This document shows positions 1-6,795 of a stretch of DNA of 6,923 bases, piece by piece. The DNA is from Verrucomicrobiales bacterium (GTDB lineage Bacteria > Verrucomicrobiota > Verrucomicrobiia > Limisphaerales > Palsa-1400). How positions within the stretch are numbered: the stretch's first letter is position 1; every line of letters begins with the position of its first letter. Location: NCBI GenBank assembly GCA_028293405.1, contig JAQGOW010000199.1, forward strand, positions 1 to 6,923, read 5' to 3'. The notes under the pieces were generated by a model. It made no database searches. It had not been told where the DNA came from and saw nothing but the letters and a program-made list of their open reading frames with translations. Position numbers and translations under genes: made by a program.

Positions 1-4
1 GCTC

Positions 5-937
5 ATGGTCATTTCATTCGGCTGGGGCGCTCTTGGCGTTGCCGGGACAGTTTGGCTGTTGCCGATAGTCAAAGCCGCTGGAACGGTCGCTGCCGCACCA
101 GTGCGCCGACGTCCGACCTATTCCAAAGCCAACGTCCACTTACTGCGCGGCAAATACGAAGATGCCGAGCAAGAAGTGCTCGCCGAACTGGAAAGATGCG
201 AAGACGATTTCGATGGGTGGATGTTACTCGCCGAAATTTACGCCAATCACTTCAACGATCTGCCGGCCGCCGCACGAATGGTCCACGAGACCTGCGAGCA
301 ACCGACAACTACGATTTCCGAAGTCGCCGTCGCCTATCATCGCCTCGCTGATTGGTATTTGAAGCTCGAGAACAATCCCGACGCCGCCATTAAAGCTCTT
401 GAACAGATCAGCCAGCGTTATCCCAAAACGCACGTCGATCGAATGGCATGCACCCGCATCCGAAATATTTCTGGCGAAGAACAGAAATTGAAACAACCAC
501 GAACGATCCGTTTGCCCTCAACGCCGCAACTCGAGACGACTGAGGAACCCAACATCGACGCTGCCGCCACCCAGGCGCGCCGTTGCTCGGAGATGCTGAA
601 GAAAAACCCAAACGACTTTGCCACCCGCGAAACTTTCGCGCGTTTGCTCGCCGGACAATTGGGCAAACCCGATATCGCCATCGAACAACTTCAGTCGTTG
701 CTCGATTTCGCCGTCACCGACGAAGCCGCACAAGCGCGCGTCCCCGAGTGGCTGTGGTTGATCGCGACGTGGCAGTTGAGATTAGGCAAGGACGAAGCAC
801 CAGCAATCGAAACGATGAAGCTCCTGATTCACGAACATCCGAGCACCGGGCAAGCCTTCGCCGCGCAACGCAGATTGAACATGATTGAAATGGAACGCCG
901 CATGCGCGCTCACCGCGCCTTGCGCACGGTAGCCTGA
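5..937 (+). CDS. Membrane-anchored TPR-like repeat protein, possibly 5'-truncated by the window edge
   Basis: The reading frame gives 310 residues from an ATG four bases into the window and ends at TGA 935-937. No in-frame stop is visible upstream, so the true start may lie outside. Residues about 3-22 form one hydrophobic segment (with LGVAGTVWLLPIV) followed by the basic cluster VRRR (33-36), as expected for a membrane anchor with the rest soluble. After it come amphipathic helical pairs of TPR/TPR-like type: about 43-98 (RGKYEDAEQEV, WMLLAEIYA), 105-140 (AYHRLADWYLKL, DAAIKALEQISQRYP) and 185-295 (NPNDFATRETFARLLAG, PDIAIEQLQSLL, IETMKLLIHEHP). A proline- and charge-rich linker (about 160-185) separates the first two blocks from the last. 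No catalytic motif is seen, so a scaffold or protein-interaction role is inferred. It could equally be the C-terminal part of a larger membrane protein. The coding call is sure; the exact function is unknown. Confidence 0.85.
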   Translation: MVISFGWGALGVAGTVWLLPIVKAAGTVAAAPVRRRPTYSKANVHLLRGKYEDAEQEVLAELERCEDDFDGWMLLAEIYANHFNDLPAAARMVHETCEQPTTTISEVAVAYHRLADWYLKLENNPDAAIKALEQISQRYPKTHVDRMACTRIRNISGEEQKLKQPRTIRLPSTPQLETTEEPNIDAAATQARRCSEMLKKNPNDFATRETFARLLAGQLGKPDIAIEQLQSLLDFAVTDEAAQARVPEWLWLIATWQLRLGKDEAPAIETMKLLIHEHPSTGQAFAAQRRLNMIEMERRMRAHRALRTVA

Positions 938-938
938 C

Positions 939-3182
939 TTACTCGAATCCGCGGAAATTTCGACACGCAAATAATTGCACCCGCCGCATCACGCCGCGAT
1001 CGCGGTAAGGGACATCGAACACACCGAGGTCCTGCACTGATTCGAATTCTTTCGCTACGGTCGGCGGAAATGGGCTTAACTTCGGCGGTTCGTGTGTGTA
1101 CAGGTCCCCTTCTTTGTTCCACCAGCGATGCAACCAGTCGTCGCGCAACGGCTCACGATCTATCTCGCGCATAAAAATGGCGTTGTCGCCGAAACGATTC
1201 GTGTAGCTTGGCCAAAAATAGAATTGATTGGCCGGATGCTTGGTCGCTTGGAAATAAACCAGTGGCGTTTGGGTCACCGCCGCTTTCGCTTCAGGCAAAT
1301 AAAAGGTCACCTGCCCCGTGAACCCGTAGTGCTCGCCAATGATGAACGTTGGTTTGCCTTCTTTGGCAAGCTTGTCTCGAGCATCCCCAATGATTGTGGC
1401 CATTTCCTTCCAGCCATGAACTCGATGCAAGGGATCCTTCCCCGGCGGCAAGGTGCGACCGATCAGTTTGTCGAGAAGCCTCGTGTCGTGCGCGAGAACG
1501 ACTGCAAGGCCACCGAGAACGAGTCCGAATAAAAATAAAAATCTAAAGACGACCCGCGACCCATTCCACAAAGTGGGCCAGACGCTTCGCCACCAGACGA
1601 CCATCAGCATGAACCACGGAATGACCGCTGGCACGATCCAGTTCTGTAGGATTCGCGTGTGAAAACTCAGGATGAAATATGTCGCGACGACCGGTGCTCC
1701 CATTGCGAACAGATACAGATTCAGTGAAGTACGATTTTTCCTCCAACAAAGTGCCGCCACCGCAATTACGGCGCCGAGGAAGTAGATTGGATTGAGCAGG
1801 CCGAATTCGGAAAACACGAACTCCTGGACGAATCTTTTCTGAATCTGCCATTTGTTATACAGATGTCCGTCGCTCGCAACGTGCTCGACCGTGATCCATC
1901 CGTGCTGCGCATTCCAAATCACGATCGGCAACGAACACAGCAAGACAATCAGCAACGCTAAATAGGGGCCCGCTGTTTTTAAATGCTTGCGGGTCGAAGG
2001 GACAATCGCGAAGACCAACACCCAACTCGCCAGTTGAAACAGGTTCGTATACTTGCTCAGCAATCCCAGACCCATAAACGCACCGACCAACAACCAATCG
2101 CGCAACGTGCCCTGCTCCTGCACCGCGCGCCAACCTACGATCATCGCCAGCGTGTAGAAGAGCACGGACAGCGGATCGATTGTCATCAGTATCGAACCCA
2201 ACGCCATCAATGGGGCAGTGTTTATAACCGCAATCAGTACAACGCCGGCGACCGCATTGACGGTGCGCGCCATGAACCGCAACACCGCGACAGACAACAA
2301 CGCGCCAAATACCGGTGAGAAAAATCGGATCCCAAATTCTGTATCACCCCAAATATGCGTGCCGAGCCACTGCGTGTAGGCGATCATCAGCGGCTTGCTG
2401 TAGTACGACAACGCCGGGTGCTTCGACCAAATCCACTGATACGCTTCGTCTTCGCTCAGCTCGAGTTTGCCCGACGCGAGAAAAAGCAATCGTGCCAGCA
2501 ACAGGAGTCCGATGAGGATGTAGCCGAACCGTAGCCACTGCGACTCACGTGTCGCGGAGGCTTCCTCAATGCGATTGGGGCTCGTCTGCCGCGGATCCAT
2601 CAACGATGGCATTTTGTTAAACCAAATCGGAAACCATCGCGGCCCAAATTGCTTCCACAACGCATCGAGTGACCAAACTATTCCCGCGGCATAACCACAG
2701 CCGATAATCGTTCCGGCGAGGACGTCGCTCGGATAGTGCACGCCATTGTAAATTCGCGACAAGCCCACGAGCGCGGCGATCGGCAACATCACCCAGATAG
2801 TTCGGCGATAGTAGATGAAACAAATCATTGTCGCCGAAAACCAATTCGCAGCATGCGCTGACGGCATGCTGTAGCTCGCGCCGGTTCCGACGCGCGTCAT
2901 GACATTTTCAAGTCCGAGGAACGGTCGTGGCCGGGCTACGGCGTGTTTGATTGTGTTCACGATGAGCCCGTCACCAATGATCAACCCCAGCACCAGCATG
3001 ACCGCGCAAACCGGTCCGCACCGCCCGCCTTTCCAGGCGAGCAACACGACCGCGAGCGCAATGAACGTTCCGAAATGCGGCGGCGAACTGGCAATTGGCA
3101 TCAACCAATCGAAGAATCCATTGGACGTCGACGAGTTGACGAACCGGAAAAGGTTTACGTCAATGGATTGGAGCCAGTGCAT
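939..3182 (-). CDS. PAP2-family phosphatase fused to GT39 (ArnT/PMT-like) membrane glycosyltransferase
   Basis: This is a two-domain integral membrane protein of 747 residues. The N-terminal domain (about 1-180) carries all three PAP2 signatures: K-x6-RP (K79 to R86-P87), PSAH (107-110) and SR-x5-H-x3-D (S142, R143, H149, D153). It should hydrolyse a lipid phosphate or diphosphate on the periplasmic side. After a polar linker (about 190-215), residues 216-747 resemble GT39/ArnT-like GT-C enzymes. An acidic pair D245-E246 sits in the first large loop, a YYSKP segment (260-264) resembles the ArnT phosphate-binding lysine region, and GLGLLSK (371-377) lies before a helix. About ten further hydrophobic segments follow, then a soluble C-terminal part (about 565-747) with the FYLP element typical of this family. 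GT39 enzymes move a sugar from a polyprenyl-phosphate carrier to lipid A, protein or glycan; the acceptor here cannot be told. The ATG start is 28 bp from the upstream Uma2 gene with no clear Shine-Dalgarno. TAA is at 939-941. Confidence 0.93.
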   Translation of the reverse strand: MHWLQSIDVNLFRFVNSSTSNGFFDWLMPIASSPPHFGTFIALAVVLLAWKGGRCGPVCAVMLVLGLIIGDGLIVNTIKHAVARPRPFLGLENVMTRVGTGASYSMPSAHAANWFSATMICFIYYRRTIWVMLPIAALVGLSRIYNGVHYPSDVLAGTIIGCGYAAGIVWSLDALWKQFGPRWFPIWFNKMPSLMDPRQTSPNRIEEASATRESQWLRFGYILIGLLLLARLLFLASGKLELSEDEAYQWIWSKHPALSYYSKPLMIAYTQWLGTHIWGDTEFGIRFFSPVFGALLSVAVLRFMARTVNAVAGVVLIAVINTAPLMALGSILMTIDPLSVLFYTLAMIVGWRAVQEQGTLRDWLLVGAFMGLGLLSKYTNLFQLASWVLVFAIVPSTRKHLKTAGPYLALLIVLLCSLPIVIWNAQHGWITVEHVASDGHLYNKWQIQKRFVQEFVFSEFGLLNPIYFLGAVIAVAALCWRKNRTSLNLYLFAMGAPVVATYFILSFHTRILQNWIVPAVIPWFMLMVVWWRSVWPTLWNGSRVVFRFLFLFGLVLGGLAVVLAHDTRLLDKLIGRTLPPGKDPLHRVHGWKEMATIIGDARDKLAKEGKPTFIIGEHYGFTGQVTFYLPEAKAAVTQTPLVYFQATKHPANQFYFWPSYTNRFGDNAIFMREIDREPLRDDWLHRWWNKEGDLYTHEPPKLSPFPPTVAKEFESVQDLGVFDVPYRDRGVMRRVQLFACRNFRGFE

Positions 3183-3210
3183 CGCTTGGTAGTTAGCGCG
3201 AAGACACGAC

Positions 3211-3771
3211 TCAACGTTTCAACAAGTCACCAACATCAACCGCCACATCCAGGAAGGACTGTGGAACGGCTTGCTGGCCACGGCGCAAAATTGTTTTGCT
3301 GCTATACCCTGTGAAATTTGGCTCGCGATAGATTTCAAGCTCTTGCTCGACGAGATTCACAATCCACACCTCTGCAACGCCCGCGCGGCCATACGCCGGT
3401 AACTTGTCCTCCCGGTCGTAATAAAGGCTCGCATCAGCAACTTCGGTTAGCAAAAAAACGTCAGCGGGAATCGGGTGAGATTTAGTGTAAAAATCCGGTG
3501 CCCTTTTCAGCAGCATAATGTCCGGCTCAGGTTCGGAATGATCGTCAACATGCAAAGGGTTTTGGACGAACACCGTCCAGCGCTCTTTTGCTTTTGTATG
3601 AAACAATTCACTGAGCCTAGCAACGATTCCACTGTGAAACGGACCTATCGGTGACATATCAATAATTTGACCATCGAGCAATTCGACCCGAGCGTCGCGC
3701 GCGAGCACACCCGTTTCAGCCATTCGGTAATAATCCTTCACACTAAACCGATGTTGTGTCTGGACGACCAT
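3211..3771 (-). CDS. Uma2 family (DUF820) PD-(D/E)XK nuclease-like protein
   Basis: The 186-residue product has the usual length and order of Uma2 proteins. It opens with a FSVKDYYRMAETGVL-type start and then VELLDGQIIDMSPIG (29-43, with E30 and H46 just after). NPLHVDDHSEPEPDI follows, with the PD-type acidic residue D84, then LLTEVADASLYYDREDKLPAYGRAG, with E110 and K123 in the expected EVA...D-x3-K spacing, and finally VAEVWIVNL. These residues match the predicted catalytic set of the PD-(D/E)XK fold (D84, E110, K123). The family is very widespread and often multicopy, and its biological role is unsettled; nuclease activity here is inferred from the fold only. The ATG start fits the family N-terminus, but the upstream sequence has no good Shine-Dalgarno. 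It lies 48 bp after valS and 28 bp before the PAP2-GT39 gene, same strand. By hand count 3421-3660 is about 47% GC against about 57% for part of valS, which hints at later acquisition. Confidence 0.93.
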   Translation of the reverse strand: MVVQTQHRFSVKDYYRMAETGVLARDARVELLDGQIIDMSPIGPFHSGIVARLSELFHTKAKERWTVFVQNPLHVDDHSEPEPDIMLLKRAPDFYTKSHPIPADVFLLTEVADASLYYDREDKLPAYGRAGVAEVWIVNLVEQELEIYREPNFTGYSSKTILRRGQQAVPQSFLDVAVDVGDLLKR

Positions 3772-3796
3772 GGCTAAAACTTAGCGGAGTTTAAGG

Positions 3797-3817
3797 GTTC
3801 TGAAAAGCATACAGAAC
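3797..3817 (-). repeat. Inverted repeat in the valS-Uma2 gap, weak terminator or processing hairpin candidate
   Basis: GTTCTG (3797-3802) and CAGAAC (3812-3817) form a perfect 6-bp stem around a 9-base loop. The repeat starts two bases after the valS stop codon and fills much of the 48-bp gap to the Uma2 start. No T-run follows in the minus direction, so it is not a standard intrinsic terminator. It could slow, process or partly attenuate readthrough from valS, or be chance. Confidence 0.35.
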
Positions 3818-3819
3818 GA

Positions 3820-6486
3820 CTAGCTCAATGCCTCAAAGGCGTTTTTTAGCTGTTGCTGTTTATTTTGCCAATCGACCAGTCGCTGTCGGTGTTCGTCGAT
3901 GACGTTCGCTGGTGCTTTCAAAAAGGCCGGGTTCTTTAACTTGGCTTCAACCTTGTCGATCTCCGCTTGAATCTTTTCCAGCTCTGTCGTCAATCGCGCC
4001 TTTTCGGCGGCGACATCGATGAGGCCTTCGAGCGGCAAAAACAAACTGCCGATGTCACCCATAAAGACAGGCGTGCCTTTGGGCGGCTCATACTCCGAGT
4101 TGACATCGAAGGTCTCGGCGTTCAGTAACAGCTTCATGACCGCCAGGTCGTGTTCCGGCAAATCCTGCGCCGGTTTGAAAACGAAGGGCACTCGTTTGCT
4201 CGCCTGAATGTTCGCGGACTGGCGCAAGTTGCGTCCGTTCACGATAAACGCGTTGCGATCTTCGACGTATTGCAAATAGCAATCATCCAGACCGTAGAAG
4301 TCTTTGAAATCCTGGTCGAACGGCTTCGGCCAGTTCGCATACACGATCGTCTTGCCACCCTGGTCCTCCGGCAGTTCCTGATTAAAACCCATCCCTTGCC
4401 ACAGGTCTTCGGTGATGAACGGCAGGAACGGATGGAACAAACGCAACGTATTCGACAAAACAAAATCGATCACTGCGAGTGTGTTCGCTTTGCGTGCTTC
4501 GTCGGTGCTGTACAAGGTCGGTTTGCAACTCTCGATGTACCAGTCGCAAAACTCGCTCCAGAAAAACCGATACAACACCTGCGCGGCTTCGTTGAACTTA
4601 TAGTCGTTCAACGACTCGCTCAGCTCACGAATCGCTTGATCGAGCTTGAGCAGGATCCACTTGTCGTCGTTCGTCAAAAGCTGCGGATTGATTTCGCCTT
4701 CCACTTCACCCGCGTGCATCTGACGGAACCGGCATGCATTCCAAAGTTTGTTACAGAAATTGCGTGCGAGTTCGACCTGCTGTTCATCAAACAAGACGTC
4801 TTGTCCCAACGGCGCTGAGCGCATGACACCGAAGCGCAATGCATCGGCACCATACTTCGCGATCAAGTCCAAAGGGTCAGGCGAGTTGCCCAAGCTCTTT
4901 GACATCTTGCGGCCCTGCTTGTCGCGGATGATGCCGGTGAAATACACGTTCCTGAACGGCATCTCGCCCATGTATTCGTAACCGGCCATGATCATGCGCG
5001 CGACCCAGAAGAAAATAATGTCGGGGCCGGTCACGAGATCGGTGGTTGGATAAAACTTGTTCAAGGTCGGCGTCTTTTCTGGCCAACCCATGGTCGCAAA
5101 TGGCCAGAGCCATGAGCTGAACCATGTGTCCATTACATCTGCGTCCTGCTCCCAATTCGCAGCATCCCTCGGCGCTTCCATGTCGCAATACACTTCGCCG
5201 GTGGTCTTGTGATACCACACCGGGATGCGATGGCCCCACCAGAGCTGGCGCGAGATGCACCAGTCTTGAATGCCGCTCAGCCAATGCGCATAGACTTTCG
5301 CCCAGCGATCAGGATGGAACTTCATGCTTCCATCGGCGACACACTTCGTCGACGGCTCGACGCTCGGATACTTTAAAAACCACTGCTCGCTCATGTACGG
5401 CTCGACCGGAACACCCGCACGCTGGCTATAACCAACGTGGTTCTCATAGGGCTTCTCTTCGACCATCGCACCGATTTCTTTGAGCTTCTCGACGGCGACC
5501 TTTCGCGCTTCGAAGCGATCTAGGCCACGCAAATCCACGCCGGCCAGGTCGTTCATCGACGCGTCCGGGTTCATGATGTTGACGAGCTCGAGCTTGTGAC
5601 GTTGGCCGATTTCGAAGTCGGCCTTGTCATGCGCGGGCGTCACTTTCAAGACGCCAGTGCCGAACTCAAAATCGACGTGCTTATCGCCGATGATCGGGAT
5701 GAGCTTTTTGTCGTGGGGAAATTCGATTGGCAATGGACGCACGATGTGTTTGCCGATCAAGTGCGCGTAACGCTTGTCGTTCGGATTGACGGCCACTGCT
5801 GTGTCGCCGGGGATCGTTTCGGGACGCGTTGTGGCGATGGTCAGCCAGGTGTTGGGCTCTTCGGCGACCTGAACTTTGAAATGGTACATGAAACCTTTCT
5901 GCGGTTTCATTTCCACTTCTTCATCGGACAACGCGGTCTGCGTAGCCGGACACCAATTCACCAAACGTTTGCCGCGATAAATCAGGCCCTTCTTGTAGAG
6001 GTCAACAAACACGCGCGTGACGCATTGCACGTATTCGGGATCCATCGTGAAGCGTTCGCGGTTCCAATCGCACGAACAGCCCAGCTTCTTCAATTGATCG
6101 ATGATGATCCCGCCGTGCTTCTCTTTCCAGACCCACACACGTTTGATGAATTCTTCGCGGCCCAAATCTTTCTTGGAAATTTTCTCCTGCGCGCGCAGTT
6201 GTTTCGCGACGATGCCCTCAGTGGCGATGCCAGCGTGATCGGTGCCGGGAAGCCACAGGACTTCTTTGCCGTCCATGCGTGCTTTGCGCGAGAGGATGTC
6301 CTGAATCGTGTTGTTCAGCACATGGCCCATGTGCAACACGCCGGTCACATTTGGCGGCGGGATGACGATGGAATACGCCGGCTTCGGCGATTGCGGGTTG
6401 GCGACGAAGCATTTCTGCTCCAGCCAAAACGCGTACCATTTCGATTCAACCGATTGCGGTTCGTAAGCTTTAGAAATCTCAGCCAC
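3820..6486 (-). CDS. valS: Valine--tRNA ligase (ValRS), GTG start
   Basis: This class I aminoacyl-tRNA synthetase charges tRNA-Val with valine in the cytoplasm; 888 residues is the normal bacterial length. The HIGH-type signature is PPNVTGVLHMGH (HMGH at 52-55), and KMSKS is at 527-531 (GRKMSKSLGN). The inserted CP1 editing domain, which clears misactivated threonine, is seen in TTRPETIPGDTA (219-230) and GTGVLKVTPAHD (276-287), where D287 matches the conserved editing-site aspartate. WCISRQLWWGHRIP (409-422) is the conserved stretch after CP1. The anticodon-binding helical domain (about 605-800) follows, and then the ValRS C-terminal coiled coil (about 822-888, heptad-rich E/K/L). The start is GTG at 6486-6484. 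It is effectively forced, because an in-frame TAA lies at 6501-6499 and the first residues (MAEISKAYEPQSVESKWY) align with ordinary ValRS N-termini. There is no clear Shine-Dalgarno. TAG is at 3822-3820. It is probably the first gene of a run with the Uma2 and PAP2-GT39 genes. Confidence 0.98.
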   Translation of the reverse strand: MAEISKAYEPQSVESKWYAFWLEQKCFVANPQSPKPAYSIVIPPPNVTGVLHMGHVLNNTIQDILSRKARMDGKEVLWLPGTDHAGIATEGIVAKQLRAQEKISKKDLGREEFIKRVWVWKEKHGGIIIDQLKKLGCSCDWNRERFTMDPEYVQCVTRVFVDLYKKGLIYRGKRLVNWCPATQTALSDEEVEMKPQKGFMYHFKVQVAEEPNTWLTIATTRPETIPGDTAVAVNPNDKRYAHLIGKHIVRPLPIEFPHDKKLIPIIGDKHVDFEFGTGVLKVTPAHDKADFEIGQRHKLELVNIMNPDASMNDLAGVDLRGLDRFEARKVAVEKLKEIGAMVEEKPYENHVGYSQRAGVPVEPYMSEQWFLKYPSVEPSTKCVADGSMKFHPDRWAKVYAHWLSGIQDWCISRQLWWGHRIPVWYHKTTGEVYCDMEAPRDAANWEQDADVMDTWFSSWLWPFATMGWPEKTPTLNKFYPTTDLVTGPDIIFFWVARMIMAGYEYMGEMPFRNVYFTGIIRDKQGRKMSKSLGNSPDPLDLIAKYGADALRFGVMRSAPLGQDVLFDEQQVELARNFCNKLWNACRFRQMHAGEVEGEINPQLLTNDDKWILLKLDQAIRELSESLNDYKFNEAAQVLYRFFWSEFCDWYIESCKPTLYSTDEARKANTLAVIDFVLSNTLRLFHPFLPFITEDLWQGMGFNQELPEDQGGKTIVYANWPKPFDQDFKDFYGLDDCYLQYVEDRNAFIVNGRNLRQSANIQASKRVPFVFKPAQDLPEHDLAVMKLLLNAETFDVNSEYEPPKGTPVFMGDIGSLFLPLEGLIDVAAEKARLTTELEKIQAEIDKVEAKLKNPAFLKAPANVIDEHRQRLVDWQNKQQQLKNAFEALS

Positions 6487-6495
6487 AGTCCAGCA

Positions 6496-6523
6496 ATATT
6501 ACAGGAGAGGCTCCGTACGACAA
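6496..6523 (-). promoter_or_regulatory. Candidate proximal promoter giving a near-leaderless valS transcript
   Basis: On the minus strand TTGTCG (6523-6518) and TAATAT (6501-6496) are spaced by 16 bases; each matches four of six consensus positions. A start about seven bases after the -10 would fall within a few bases of the valS GTG. That would fit the absence of a Shine-Dalgarno sequence. The matches are weak and could be chance. Confidence 0.2.
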
Positions 6524-6571
6524 TCGAAAGTCGATGGTAGCGAGTTGCCAACGAATGGCTATTTCCACAAC

Positions 6572-6632
6572 CTTAGGTGTATCCAGAAACTTCTCGGGAA
6601 GCTGTACTTTGGTGTATCTAGGTGTATTTTAG
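6572..6632 (+). repeat. Short direct repeats, GGTGTAT core, in the valS upstream region
   Basis: Two 15-base copies, CTTAGGTGTATCCAG (6572-6586) and CTTTGGTGTATCTAG (6607-6621), agree at 13 of 15 positions and start 35 bases apart. A third core GGTGTAT begins at 6621, exactly 10 bases after the second core at 6611, and a degenerate AGTGTTC begins at 6631, again 10 bases on. Spacing by about one and about three and a half helical turns would suit a protein-binding array upstream of valS, but no function is shown by the sequence alone. Confidence 0.5.
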
Positions 6633-6643
6633 TGTTCCGCGAC

Positions 6644-6657
6644 AGTGGCGACCCACT
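6644..6657. repeat. Small inverted repeat AGTGG-CGAC-CCACT
   Basis: A perfect 5-bp stem with a 4-base loop lies next to the GGTGTAT cluster. In the minus direction it would form early in a valS leader transcribed from the distal promoter. It is too short and lacks a T-run on the minus strand, so I do not call it a terminator. Confidence 0.3.
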
Positions 6658-6741
6658 ACAGGTTGTATTTTCAATGAACAGCACGGGAAGTTGAGCTTAA
6701 CACACAAAACCCAGTCGACAGAATAAAGCCGTCTACTGCAC

Positions 6742-6770
6742 ATTTTTACGTGAAGCAACTGCATTGTCAA
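6742..6770 (-). promoter_or_regulatory. Candidate sigma-70 promoter upstream of valS (distal)
   Basis: On the minus strand a perfect TTGACA (-35, at 6770-6765) is followed after 17 bases by AAAAAT (-10, 6747-6742; four of six consensus positions), or after 16 bases by TAAAAA. Transcription would begin near 6735, just after the PIN gene ends, and give valS a leader of about 250 bases. The -35 match is exact but the -10 is only fair, so this is a prediction. Confidence 0.4.
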
Positions 6771-6795
6771 GCAGGCGTTCGCAACGACGGGTGCG

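Larger units (their letters stand above)
6487..6795. other. Intergenic region between the PIN gene and valS, no gene seen
   Basis: This 309-bp stretch is AT-richer than the genes (about 45% GC by hand count over 6541-6780). No convincing protein is found on either strand. It must carry the end signals of the PIN gene and the promoter and leader of valS. It holds two candidate minus-strand promoters, a cluster of GGTGTAT direct repeats, and small inverted repeats: ATCGA/TCGAT around 6523-6535, AGTGG/CCACT at 6644-6657, and CGTT/AACG at 6776-6786. None has the long stem plus T-run of a confident intrinsic terminator. I see no tRNA, no T-box-like element that I could defend, and no insertion-sequence ends. 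Confidence 0.7.

Noticed and set aside
994..1005. 12-bp perfect palindrome CCGCGATCGCGG containing GCGATCGC (the cyanobacterial HIP1 octamer)
   Set aside because: It is a single copy inside the PAP2-GT39 coding sequence, and a GC-rich coding palindrome can arise by chance. One copy is no evidence for a cyanobacterium or a terminator.
1092..1532. 146-codon open frame on the plus strand
   Set aside because: It is antisense to the soluble C-terminal part of the PAP2-GT39 gene, whose reading frame is well supported.
1531..1546. A-rich run AATAAAAATAAAAATC resembling a terminator tail or promoter
   Set aside because: It lies inside the PAP2-GT39 gene and encodes a Phe/Leu-rich membrane helix on the minus strand.
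4150..4818. 222-codon open frame on the plus strand
   Set aside because: It is antisense to the anticodon-binding part of valS and shows no protein-like motifs.
5596..6540. 314-codon open frame on the plus strand
   Set aside because: It lies almost wholly antisense to valS, whose motifs are unmistakable. The translation has no family-like features and is explained by codon bias in the opposite strand.
6479..6628. Minus-strand start-less open stretch of 49 codons overlapping the valS start in another frame
   Set aside because: It has a somewhat protein-like composition but no ATG/GTG in a sensible place, no recognised family, and it would overlap the valS start. It could be a decayed remnant, but I cannot support that.
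6776..6786. CGTT-CGC-AACG hairpin after the PIN gene as a terminator
   Set aside because: The stem is only 4 bp and no T-run follows in the minus direction.
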